Assembly: GCA_904066235.2 (NCBI GenBank)
Contig: CAJFCV020000005.1
Span: 6,133,501 to 6,197,500 of the forward strand
Origin: Bursaphelenchus xylophilus
Taxonomy: Eukaryota; Nematoda; Chromadorea; Rhabditida; Aphelenchoididae
Length of the DNA: 64,000 bases
Direction: 5' to 3'
Numbering within the stretch: position 1 is the stretch's first letter; the number at the start of each line of letters is the position of its first letter. Both the position numbers and the translations under genes were made by a program. This document shows, piece by piece, positions 20,524 to 31,860 of this stretch. Under the pieces are notes generated by a model. It was not told the origin of the DNA, did no database searches, and saw only the letters and a list, made by a program, of their open reading frames with translations.

Positions 20524-20846
20524 TCCTTGCGATTGTTTTTTGTTATTTATTGATAAGTCGACCTTTTTAAACGAGGTCGATCCCCTGGACTAGGCTGTTC
20601 CACTTGTTGTTCATAATTAAATCCAACGAGATTAATTTCGTTTTTTTGTTTTCATAAGCAAAACAATCCAGAGCAGAGAGAGAATAACGACGACAGTTGT
20701 AACGCGAAAGACAATCGAAGCGATTTGGCCGCCGGAGGGCGTCATTTGGCCTGATGGAATTTATGTGAAAAAAGAGAAAGGAACCAAAAAACAGCAAAGT
20801 GGTTATCTTTGTACCTCCTCTTATTGATTATGAGTCTCGTTCCTGG
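20524..20846. other. intergenic region
   Basis: About 320 bp between MOCS1 and the BTB gene on the same strand. No supported gene; an upstream in-frame extension of the BTB gene to about 20799 exists but lacks ATG. Confidence 0.35.
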
Positions 20847-22786
20847 ATGACGTCCTTGTTGCGCAAGTTTGTGTCGGCCAGGCAAAGGAGCAAGAGCCCA
20901 GTGAAACGATCCCCTCAGGCCAATTACAATTACGCAGCCGATAATGAGTTCGAGCATTGGACCCGGGGCCCTGAGACTCGACCTCCGCCTCCTCTGCAAC
21001 GACTCCCACCTCAGATCCGAACCCAGTATGTGGATGAGGACCTTGAACTTCAGACTTTAACTGTAAGCTTTAATTAATTAATATCATCAACAGCTGCCAG
21101 AGAGGTGTCAGATATTAAGAGAGTGTGATGGATGAGTAGAGTGTTCGACTAAGTCTATTCCTCCTTTTCAGAACTTCCAACATCCGTACTCTGGTAATTA
21201 TTGGCATCCCGGGACAGCCCCTTCCCACCATCATCAATCCACGGTGAATGGATGGGCGGCGACGGGGATTCAGCCGCCTCTCACCTTGCTACAGCCTCCC
21301 AGTCAGGGTCATGGTTCTTCAGAAGTAAGAACACCCCATTTTATTTACAAGATCTTCCAGTATGTTAGCATGAACAACAATCAGAACACCTTGAATACGG
21401 CGACTCTTCGGTCGAGGGAGAGTTCCAATGATTTTGGACGGTCCAGTTCGAAAGTCCATCTGACGGAGCCCGAATACACGATGACAGAGCCTCGGCTCCG
21501 ATCCGAATCACCTCAAAAATCGCCACAAGAAGTGTTTAGTAAGTGGCCTGAGGGCATGTATCAGGTTTCAGTTCATAGATCTCGTTCCAAATCCCCGAAG
21601 AAGAAAGTTCCCACCAAATCCCCGGTTTCCTTCAAGCAAACTTTTGATTATCTTCATTCCCAGTGCCGGATCGAGGGCTGTTCGGCCTCGATTATTGTTG
21701 ATGTAAGTCGTGTTAGCCATGACGACATTTTTTATTTACAGGATGTTCGTTTCCTTGTATGTAAACATCAGCTTGCTCATGTTTCCGAATTCTTTCGAAC
21801 TCTTTTTCTGAATAATCGCGCTCTCACTCAAAATGGCGTTAAACAATTATCGACCAATGAGTATACTATCGTCGTATCGAGCTTGAAACATCCCCCACAA
21901 TATGTGCAATTCCAATGGTTCATTGAGTGCACCGTCCCCGGCCCAGTCCTCAAGGATATGACTGGTAAATATAGATTACGAATCTGTTTTACATTCGGAT
22001 AATATTAATTAATTGTTGTTACTACGTCGCAACTAAACCGATACTTTGTAGACGATGTTCTGGAGACTTGTATGAGATTATCCAAGCGATTTACAGCCAA
22101 GGGGTTGGAAGTTCGATGTGCCCGGTATATCAGAGAGAACGTAAGTCGTCAATGAAAGTAAGGTGACTCGAAGTTTAGGTAGACAGAAAAGCCCCGATGA
22201 CAGCGTTATGTTGGCTAAATTGGGCGTTAAAACATCGATTTGACAAGTTGGTTCAGGAGAGTTGCATGTTGGTGGCAGCCCGGCTATCGCTGATTAATCT
22301 GGAGAAACATCGGGATATGGTCACCGAGAAGATTTTCGCCGACATTCTGTCAGCCAAGTTGAGGGTGTGCTTCAAACAGGTACGGCATCTCTAAAATCCT
22401 GTTTGTGGCACTTCTAATGCTTATATTTTCAGACAGCGAATGTATTCCACACCATCCACAAGATGGATCATTTCCACGTTGAAGTAGAGAAATGTCCTCG
22501 CTGTTCCCGGCAAAGGGAACAAGGAAGGATAAGATTGTTGGCTAATCCTTGCCAGAAGTTGATTGGATGTGAAAGATGCCTGAAAGATCTTGGATGCGAG
22601 ATCGAGAGGAAGTCCCAGGATCAATTGCAAGCCTTTTATCAATGCGATCATGGTCTTCTCTCGTTCAGCGATGAAACTGAGGATTGCCAATGTCAACAGA
22701 AATATTACAGACGGCGGGTGGACATCTCTCAACCTCCTTCTGAACATACATTCGACGGAGAAGCTGCTTCATCTCAATTAAATTGA
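20847..22786 (+). CDS. BTB/POZ-like protein with Cys-rich C-terminus, 525 aa
   Basis: Seven exons, 20847-21062, 21172-21324, 21361-21702, 21742-21964, 22052-22140, 22179-22379, 22433-22786; phases agree. Residues 1-230 are low complexity: basic and Pro-rich (RQRSKSPVKRS, RPPPPLQRLPP) with SP repeats (SRSKSPKKKVPTKSP), probably phosphorylated. A BTB-like fold follows: DVRFLVCKHQLAHVSEFFRTLF, then DVLETCMRLSKRFTAKGLEV and a BACK-like helical region (LCWLNWALKHRFDKL). The C-terminus carries paired cysteines (CPRCSRQ, GCERCLKDLGC, DCQCQQ) that could bind zinc. Substrate-adaptor function is inferred from BTB. Two introns (36 and 39 nt) are multiples of three without stops and could be retained. 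Confidence 0.75.
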
Positions 22787-22914
22787 ATAAACAACCTGTA
22801 TTCAGAAGAGATTAATGATTATTATGGATAAGCTAAGGTCCCGGTTTTTGATGAGGTTAAAAGGTGAGAAAAAAGATATCACAGAAATTCAGACAAGGCA
22901 AGGCGATCATGAGA

Positions 22915-25900
22915 TTAGACGTCTCTCTTTCGAATGCATTCAATGGCGCGGATTCTTTCCTTGGCCAAAATAAAGTTAGATTGGAGGGCCAGAGTAGAAT
23001 AATAGAATTGTAAGGCATGGTCATAATATCTAAGAGACGCATAAATATTGGCAATAGTGAGATGGACAGAGACTTCGTTGGTCTCCGAATTCTTCAACGC
23101 AAAGTCGGCAGCGTATAAGGCACTATGGAGAAAGCCGGCTTGATGATAAATATTGGCTAGGCCACTGGCAGCCACATCCTGCAAAAAAAATTAGTCATCA
23201 TGAATAAAGCTATGTACATCCTATAAAAATACTTACTCTGTATTGTTTTGGAGCGTATTTGAGAGCATACGATAAACAATTAACAGCATTTACAGCGTCC
23301 CCTTGTAATCTCCAGTACAATGCAGCTATCGTACTCAATTTCCAGAGCTGATCTTTGTTATTTCTCGATTTCATGGCCAATGTTAGCTTCGTGGCCAAGG
23401 ATTCTACAGTGTCCTTTTCTTTGGCGATACTCAAGAATGGCTGGGAGTTATTTCGTTATGTCAAGGGATATGTGAACCAACCTCTTTGAGAGCTTTCTCT
23501 GGTTTATAAAATTTGAATTTGCCCTGATATTTAAATGCGGCCAGATTATCGAATAAAGCGATGGAAGTGGCGGAGGTCAGAGGACAATAAGGCTCTAAAG
23601 AATCGTTGACGGAAGTGGCTTGGAGCTCAACAAAAGCCTTCAGATCAACACCTTTGGCTGTGATCAACATATCCGTCGAATATGGAGCCAAAAGCTTCGA
23701 ATCCAGACTCGGAGGACACGAATCTAGAGGGGAGAGGGCCAGGGATTTGTACAACTTCTTTCCTTTCGTTTTCAGATATACTTCTGGGGATGGGAGAGGC
23801 TAAATCAACAATGATAAGGTCAATTTGATTGCTTACTTTTGGCGGAGACATGTCATACTTGAGGATCTCGCCCCAGGACACAGAATCAATCGATTCCAAG
23901 ACCTAAAAGTAAAATAATTTCGTACTTATATTACCTTGGCCTTCTCGGTGGCCTCTGAAGTCCGTTTGAAGGCCGGGTTTATATATTTGTGGACCAAATT
24001 ATCCGTATTCAAAGTGACTTTCCCTCTGAATTTGTTGATCCTTTCTTCCGAATACCCTCCGTAATCCAATGGAAACTAAAGAATTTTTGTTACGAGTACC
24101 ACTTACGGCATCGGTATCAACTTTCTTCTGTCTTCCCTTTACAGTTTTCTCTCTCATGATTGAATTTATTTTATTTTCCACCTTTTTATTACGCAATTTG
24201 CTGATTGGATGGATAAATCCGATGAAGAATAAAATCCGGGCCGGAGGAAGGAAAGAGCGGGCCTAAATCATCCAAAATATAAACCATTTCCTTACCGTAT
24301 AAGTCCCACTGCATCTGAAACTGGACAAGGAGACATCAGTGGTGTTATCGTCGACATTGATCTTGAAGCAGCTCTTCTCATTATTCGGATCTCCAAAGCA
24401 ATAAATATTGTGTTCAGTACTCCAACAACAAATTGGTTGGAAGAAATTCTCGACGGGGATTCCTTTGCCTCTCACATTCCGACAAAACTGATAATAAAGT
24501 TGTTTTTGGAGAGGTTTGAAGGTTGGATCCAGTTTATAACTCCTCAACAAGAAGTCGACTCTCTTGTCCACATCATTACAATTATCTCCCATTAAGTAGT
24601 AAGTGAGAGGCTAAAGAAAATAAAAACACTTATACATAATCGAGTACTTACATGCTCAAACTTTGAATTTAGTAGAGCCGCTTTTAATAATAAGTTAATG
24701 TCATCAGTCGCGTTCTCAATTCCACTTTCTCTGATGATTGATACCAATTGGACCAAAGTCATATCAGAATTGGGGATATCCTCGATCTCATCGCCACTCA
24801 AATTCTCCACAATGCATTCCAAAGCATTCCTGAAACGCCCTAAGGCACGGAAATAAAGGATCGCCAACTCATTTTGAACCCATTTCGGACCAATTTTCTA
24901 AAAACTTGATATCCAATTTATCAAATTAACATACCAGTTCCTTAAGCAGATAAATTCTATTTCCAAAGTCCGCAAGAAGAAAGCTGCCATCACTCCGGGA
25001 TCCCATTAAATCCTCCAGTTTATCCATGAAATAAGATCTCTCAATATCTGAGGGGAACAGATTCGGAGAATCCCATAATTCCTTGATTGTATTTATCTAA
25101 ACAGCAATCAAATAATAAAAGTAACTTACATTTTGTAACAAGGTAATGTTATTCAATATGTTTACATTCACTGGATCACAATTTGGTTCGGCCCATGGGA
25201 AAGGAAGAAGGTCGTCTGGGGTTATCCCAAGATATTTGTTTAGTAAATCGTTCACACTGAAAAGCACAACTTCAAAATTAGATTAAACATACCTGTAACC
25301 CCGAGACTCAATTGAAATAAAGTGACCAAAATCAAATGATGTCGCTGATTGACGGCCAAATTCCTTTGTGCAAAAATCCTGAGTATTTGGAGCTGTGAAA
25401 GGGGGATTCTGCTCTCTTAAAGCACATTAAAAATTAATTAAATTATTCTAACCTTACCTTAAGTATAACACAGGTAAAGGAGGTTCTTCCAATGTCAATC
25501 CTTGATACGCTTTCACGTTCTCCATAAATTCTATTTTATTTTGATTATTAATCTTCGCTTCCAAAGTTCTCTTTTTGTGATATGCATCCATTACCCTCCG
25601 ATCGCCATCCTAAACATTACAATTAATTACAGTAATTTCGACTTACTTGTCTCTGATCTTCCAGTTCCTTTAATTTTAAAGTACTGACTTTGTCGAACTC
25701 TTCGATATCAATTAAAGTACATTTAATTCTCGCCCTTCCCTTTTCATTTGAACTTTCAATACATTTGAGACCTAAAAAGCAATTATAAAGTGCAGCAAAC
25801 TCACCTGGAAGGTATCCAAATTTTGTGTAGAAAAACTCCAGAATGGACTGGAAGTGGTCAATGGGATCAATGTCATAGCTGCTGATCAAGTTGTGTAATT

Positions 25901-27042
25901 TTAATTCCCTTTCGAATCTAAAAATATTTAAGTTTTTTTCTTACCGTAATCTTACGCAGAGTGATATCGATTAAGCTCATCCAATTTTTTCATCAATTTC
26001 TCGTTTTCTTTGGTAAGACTGTCATATAGTAACTCTCGGCAGTTGTAAAATTGTACATTCTTCTTAAATTGGAAATTATTTTTGAGTTCTGGATCCACTT
26101 CCAGGGCCTGTTTAATATAATCATTATATTCTGCGGTTTTGAACTTCAACGAATAAAAAGAAGCCATATAAAGTAACGGGGCAGTACTCCCTTTCTTCTG
26201 AATCACTTTTCTAATGTATTCGAGGCCCTTTTTGTTATTGTTTGTAAACATATACACTTGGCCTAAAACAATACTTAGTAATCAAACAACACCTACCGAG
26301 TATAAAATCAAGTCGCGAGTTATCGGATTCATCCAATTTGTATATGTCATCAATCAAATTTAGATCCAGAACTTGTCGTTTGAGTAAATACAATACCGAG
26401 TAGTACTTTACATGTTCTAGTTTCTCTTTTCCGGCCAATCCATAGAGTAATTGTTGTCCGATTCCGACAAAATAATTCAAATCTTCGGTCGTATCCAACT
26501 CGATGACTCTTTCTCTCTCCGTTTTATCACTAACAATATTCCTGAACCTCTCATATAAAGTCTTTTCCTCGATGTTTTTCGGTTCTTGAATGCTCAATGC
26601 ACTAAAAATACAGTAATATTATAGATTGTACTTACTTAATGATGCTCCTATTGATATAAATAGTTGGATTTGAGTCTAGAAAGTCCGCATCCAGTCCTTT
26701 TATCACTGGGATTTCCTCAGTTTTCTGCTGGAATGTCTCTGCACAGTGCGGATATTTGGCAATGATCATTTCTTCCACTCTATTTCTGACTTTTTTGTCA
26801 TACGATGACACCTAATCATAGAAAATATTCTACAATGCACTTACGTTGAAATCCGCGAACAATTTGTGCAATCTCTCTGCCTCATCTCTGTAATTCTCCC
26901 TTTGTAACAGCAGACTGAGATCATTACTCCTTTCGAGTGGTGTCAATGGCTTCAGAAATGTGAAAACTTTTATGTAATCGCCATTATTATTCTCTGAACG
27001 TATTACAAATGGCAACAGAAGTGCCAAGAGGGCTCTGCTCAT
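22915..27042 (-). CDS. TTC17: TTC17-like tetratricopeptide protein
   Basis: About 18 short exons; the first is 26845-27042, the last ends at TAA 22915. TTC17 is a large TPR protein linked in vertebrates to actin and cilium assembly. The N-terminus has a signal-like stretch (MSRALLALLLPFVIRS) and then LERSNDLSLLLQRENYRDEAERL, matching the 'LKHPHDLVILMRQE' start of the family. The C-terminal TPR block is very similar to human TTC17: STIAALYWRLQGDAVNAVNC, LSYALKYAPKQYRDVA, LTIANIYASLRYYDHALQFY, NFILAKERIRAIECIRKR. The middle is divergent. An acceptor just before the ATG (tatttttag at about 27066) and the 145-nt gap from COQ6 upstream suggest co-transcription. Confidence 0.85.
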
Positions 27043-27187
27043 GGCAAATGCATTGATTCCGTTACTAAAAATATTAAAACAAAATTTCGATTTAATGATA
27101 AACATTGGCAACAACCCAAATAAACGATTCCAACATCCGCAATGTTTTTAATATATCTTATTAAAAATAACAAAGTCCTATAAGTAC

Positions 27188-28818
27188 TCAATGGGATGCG
27201 TGGGAAACAATGAAGTCCTAAAAAAAGATAAGTAATGAAAATAATAGTAATCTTACCTTCAAAGGTCCAACCTTGTCAACAAAATGTAATCCCAGAGACC
27301 TGGCCAAAACTAAGGGAGCAAACGATGTCCTGTATAACCTGTTCAGCCAATCTACAGAGACCATAACTGGGAGATTATGTCGCTGACTTTTAGTGTCATA
27401 GTCAGCCAGATAAGTCAACGAACCGATGTCTGACCCTTCTTTTACTGCATTCTCTAACGTTTTTGTTAGTAATTTGACATCTGACCATCCCAGATTTACT
27501 CCTTGACCAGCTAACGGATGAACCCGATGAGCAGCATCCCTAAAACATTAAATAAACAGTAAAATTATATAAATCATACCCAATTAATGCTGCCCTTGGC
27601 TTGACATAAGTGTGTGAATGTGAAAACCCAAGAGGAAATGAAGCACGAGAATCCACCAACAGTTTGGTAACAGTTGGGGGAGTCTTTAACTCCTCAGGGC
27701 ATCCGAATTTTAAGAATTGTGCAGCCTTATCCATTAGATTTAATGCATTATTGGCAAGGTCACTTTGTTGATTATTAGTAAACTAAAAAACAAATAAAAC
27801 CATCAGAACCACTTACCAAATAATGATTCAATTCCTCGACGAACTCGTCGGGTCCCAGACTTAATAATCTCTTGGCATCAGCTGTTTTAGATGTCCAAAC
27901 AAGGGAAGAGAGCGAATTTGTGAGGGGTAGCAGTGCGATAGGCCCTAATGGAGTGAACCTTTGCCAAGCTATGACGTTTTCGCCATTCTAAACAATACAA
28001 TATTTACAATTAGTATTTACACAGGCAACTTCTAATGTGCAAACGATGGCCATCTGATCATAATCAAATGCAGTTGTCTCTACTTCCATCGCTGATCTGA
28101 TACCACTTCGAGCTCCATCAGCTCCAACCTAAATAAATAAGTGTCTGTAAACATGCACGTACAACAAGAAGCGCCTTGATTACACTTCCATCCGCCAATT
28201 TGATTTTAGCGGGATCCTTGAGATCACGGGGAAGACTAAAACCAAATAAAATTATATGAAGTAACCTGCCTGCAACCCATAACTCTGACTTTGGTCAAGA
28301 AATCGACGTTAGAACAATCGTCCACAATCTTGCCATACAACGCTTGGGTTATAGCCTCGTCTTCTATCAGATGGCTAACATTATTTGTCCCAATTCGAGG
28401 ATCAAACTGAACCTTTGATCGGGAACAAGCATCCAAAACGTACAATCCACCAACTTCCTTCACTCTGTAGTCTTTCAAAGTTTGCCAGATGCCCAGTTCT
28501 AGATTACAAAAAAGATTTCAGGCATCAGTTTTACTTTTTTACCTTTAAACATATTCACTGAGGCGGCATTACATGCAAATACTCTGTTACTGTACACTGG
28601 TGGTGGTGATCCAAGTCTCTGAGGCTGTCCTGCTTCCAGTACAACTATTTTCTTGTTCTTCAGCCATTCGCTTTTTGCTGAATTAAAAATAAATAAAGAT
28701 TATAACTGATCTTACACAAAGAGACCGCAAGCGCATTTCCCACTGGTCCACCGCCCACAATAGCAATATCTACATGACGTTCCAACTGTTTTTGGGCGCT
28801 AAAGAATCGCCGAAACAT
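27188..28818 (-). CDS. COQ6: COQ6 ubiquinone biosynthesis monooxygenase
   Basis: Multi-exon gene from ATG 28818 to TGA 27188. COQ6 is the mitochondrial FAD-dependent enzyme that hydroxylates C5 of the coenzyme Q ring. The N-terminus [14 protein letters not shown] fits import; then the FAD-binding motif [17 protein letters not shown], the second motif [14 protein letters not shown] and the FAD-ribityl motif [19 protein letters not shown] are all present in order. The C-terminus is [13 protein letters not shown] spliced to a short last exon (DFIVSHASH). It lies upstream of TTC17 on the same strand. Confidence 0.94.
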
Positions 28819-29429
28819 GTATTGAAAATATCAAGGTCGTCTAAAAAGAGCAAAGATATCTTCAAGGAAAAAATTAAGAAAGACTTGACAAATCTTATCT
28901 CAAAATTGTAGAAATATTTTAACTGGATCTTGATGGTATCACTTACGTTGTATAAAGCGCCTGCAGTAATCGTAATTTTTACAATTTCCATTTGCAAAAA
29001 TTATTTCTATTTTTTATTATTTGGTCCCGTAACGAGGACATTATCTTGGCAATGCCAAACAATCTTCCTCGATTTTAGCTAAAAATCTTTCTTTACAATA
29101 AAAAGTTTGGTGTAGCTTTTTTATTATATCTGTGACTGTTATGATTTCAATTTTACATTTTTTATCCGTTTAAATGCTCTATTTAGGTTTAATCAATCTC
29201 TTCCTTCTCGGATTTTGAGTTAAGGGCACGCGATCAGTTTAGATTTTGTGAACTCCGGTTATGTTTATGCTGTCTGAATTGGTCGTTACAATGACAATTA
29301 TTTACGCGTAGTTTACTTTTATGATTGATACGTTTTTTTCAAAGATTCAGCGTTTTTTGTTGTTTAAAAAATGCCATTGTCGTAAACTGCTCTCCAAGTA
29401 ATTACATGATAATGTTTTAGGCATCCAGT
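28819..29429. promoter_or_regulatory. divergent intergenic region, COQ6 / ATP synthase e
   Basis: About 610 bp, strongly A+T-rich, between two nuclear-encoded mitochondrial protein genes facing apart. An acceptor-like ttttag just upstream of ATG 29430 suggests a 5' non-coding exon or trans-splicing. No coding sequence supported. Confidence 0.4.
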
Positions 29430-29895
29430 ATGTCTCGTCATCCAAACGCCGTGATCCTTCCCGAGCCTATCCATGTTTCACCTTTGATCAGATTAGGAAG
29501 ATGGGCAGCTCTGGGCTTGGGTAAGGAGATTTTGTTAAAATGTTTACGATTTTTTAGGTGTTGTCTACGGAGCATATAGACTGAGTTACCTGAAGGAATA
29601 CCACGCTGACATCAGAGCCTGGGAACACGAAAAGGCTGTCGCCAAGGCTGCTGAGGAGGCCAAGAAGAAGAAGTGGGCTTCTCAGGACGAGATGAAGTAC
29701 TTAATGAAGGTAAGTATAAGACGAGAGACGGTATTGAGACGTTATTATACTCTTTTTGCATGTAGCATCTTATAGATAATATGATATTTTGATGACCAAA
29801 ACAGATGACTGATCTTTCACTTTCAGGTGGTCAATATTCCATTCGAAGAGGGAGTCGCTCAGTTCGGAGTGGAAGATCTGTACCGCGAGGATTAG
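29430..29895 (+). CDS. ATP5ME: ATP synthase subunit e (ATP5ME)
   Basis: Three exons coding for about 103 residues. Subunit e is a small inner-membrane protein of the F1Fo ATP synthase involved in dimerisation. The start VSPLIRLGRWAALGLGVVYG corresponds to the family's 'VSPLIKLGRYSALFLGVAYG', including the GxxxG-type membrane helix; then ADIRAWEHEKAVAKAAEEAK, a charged coiled-coil, and an extension FEEGVAQFGVEDLYRED that is longer than in vertebrates. AATAAA lies about 45 nt after the stop. Confidence 0.92.
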
Positions 29896-30144
29896 GATTG
29901 GCACGTTCTGGAACGTTTCCTTTTAATAGTCTGAAACAAATAAATTGTTCGATAGATTTAAAACTTTGTTTTTTTTATACTTTCTTGGCGGGGATTAAAA
30001 TGTCGGGGCGGAAAGGCTCCTCGGCCAAGAGGAGATGCCCTCAGGGTGACACTTGTTCGATTGTCGAATTTGTTTTTCAAGCCCGTTCCGATCGCTTTCG
30101 ACTCTTTTCCATGGATAAGTTAAAATAACTTAACGTCAATTACA

Positions 30145-31860
30145 ATGAGAAGAGTCAAATCGTCTACAGTCCCGCTGCCCGAGTTCTCGCGACAGGCCGA
30201 GCCTAGCGATCGTTTGTCTAGATTACAACAGAAAGTGAGTACTCGGCCAAGGCTACTGCTTTAACTTTGCTATTTGGGACAAATTTCCTTTTGATTGTTT
30301 TGACATTTGATTTACGGTAGGCGTTACGTAATAAAATTTTGGACGATAGCTCTATAAACGACGGCAATAGTGAACATTCATGTCGGGCTCAGTATGGAGT
30401 ATAGAAACTGACTTTAGGTGCTTTTCCGCATCCTCCAATACCTCCATGCTCAAGATCTGCTCTCTCTTGGTGCTTGTAATCGTTTTCTGTATCACAAATC
30501 TTCTGATAATGACCTCTGGATTTGTTTTTGTGAAAAGGAAGGAGTCTACCTCCATTCAGTCAGGAATTCTAGAAGTCCAAATCCATTGAGGGCTTTCTCC
30601 GAGAAGCTGAGATCAGTCGTTTCCTTCGGACAGAGGTTAGATGATTCGGATATCCCCCATGGACATTACAGACGGGCTTATTTGAAGTAAGTGAATTTAC
30701 CACTCGTTAACTTCAGCCTAGAGTCCTCTACAATTGGGCCAAGAATAAATCTAACAGTACTAGTTACAATATTACTCAGAGGAAGGGTACTGTAGTTCGA
30801 GGGGAGTATATTCTGGCCTGGTCCAACTCCGATGTTGCCATTATCTCGAAGAGAACAAAGAACGTATGTCTTATTCGTTGCTGTATGATTTATGGTATAA
30901 TTACTTCCAGGTGACTACTGTAAATGTGAGTGGAGTCGAAGCGACCAGTTTTTTTGATGGCTCGACCAAATTCGTCGTCTTCATCCCATCTCCAGAGGGG
31001 TCCAAATTGAATACTTACAGAGTGGAGGATGGGAAACTGTTGAACAGCTACTCCTTCTCCCAATCTCTCCACATTTCACTTGCAGATTGTCTTCATATAA
31101 GCTGGTGAGTGTAATGTAAAGGCGATCAGTCATCTTTAGTGTGGCCATAAGTGGTCCAGATAAAGTGAACATTTATGATTTGAATACGGGGACCGAAGTG
31201 CATTCAACTAAGGTTGTAAAGTCGAGTAATCGCTTTGTGGAATACGATGGATTCAGAGTTGTGACTTGTGCCAGGGATTCCAAAAAACTTCAAGGATGGA
31301 ATCTGAGGGAGAACACGGTCAGAGAAGTCGACCAATGCACTGATTTCAAGGTAACTGTAGTTTCTTTAGATTAATATTTGTAGGTACTGAGTGACATCAA
31401 ACAAGTCATCGTCTTTTATGTTCGCTGGAAATGTGAGATCTACAATGTAGACACAATGATCAAGCTCCAATCAGTCACTCCCAGTTGTGGGGACTTTGCT
31501 GATGTCCATGTTACCCTCCATTACAGAGCTCGGACTTTGGTTGGATTAATGGGAGGACCCCCGGGAACAGGGACCCTATTCCCCGTGGTCAGTGTCTGGA
31601 ATCTGACAGATGAGGGGTGGATCGACAAGGGGATCATCATGAGAGGACACGTTACTGATGTGGGATTCGTCAGCTCTCATTTATTTTTGTGTGAAACCAG
31701 AAAATCAGATCGAAGTGCTAGCCGATTCCAATTATGGCATGTGAGAAAAGGTAAAGTTAAAGCAAGTTTTTTGAGAAGAGCGAGCATTGAGAGCCAGGCT
31801 GTGCACACGAAGAATGTCACAATCAGTACCAAACATAGTACTTGTGATAAGAACTACTGA
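30145..31860 (+). CDS. F-box protein with probable beta-propeller
   Basis: First exon 30145-30234 joins at 30418 (phase 0) to the F-box: VLFRILQYLHAQDLLSLGAC, then NRFLYHKSSDNDLWICFCEK, the typical spacing of F-box helices and the trailing W. Further exons (ends near 30684, 30865, 31106, 31350) encode repeats of short strands such as VAISGPDKVNIYDLNTGTEV and FPVVSVWNLTDEGWID, which look like a degenerate WD-type propeller. By family it would be a substrate receptor of an SCF ubiquitin ligase; the substrate is unknown. RBX1, another subunit of such ligases, is also in the window but not adjacent. Confidence 0.75.

Noticed and set aside
30322..30372. Possible extra exon (starting GCGTTACG) in the F-box gene
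   Set aside because: Its only donors are out of phase with the F-box exon at 30418, whereas the direct join from 30234 is in phase.
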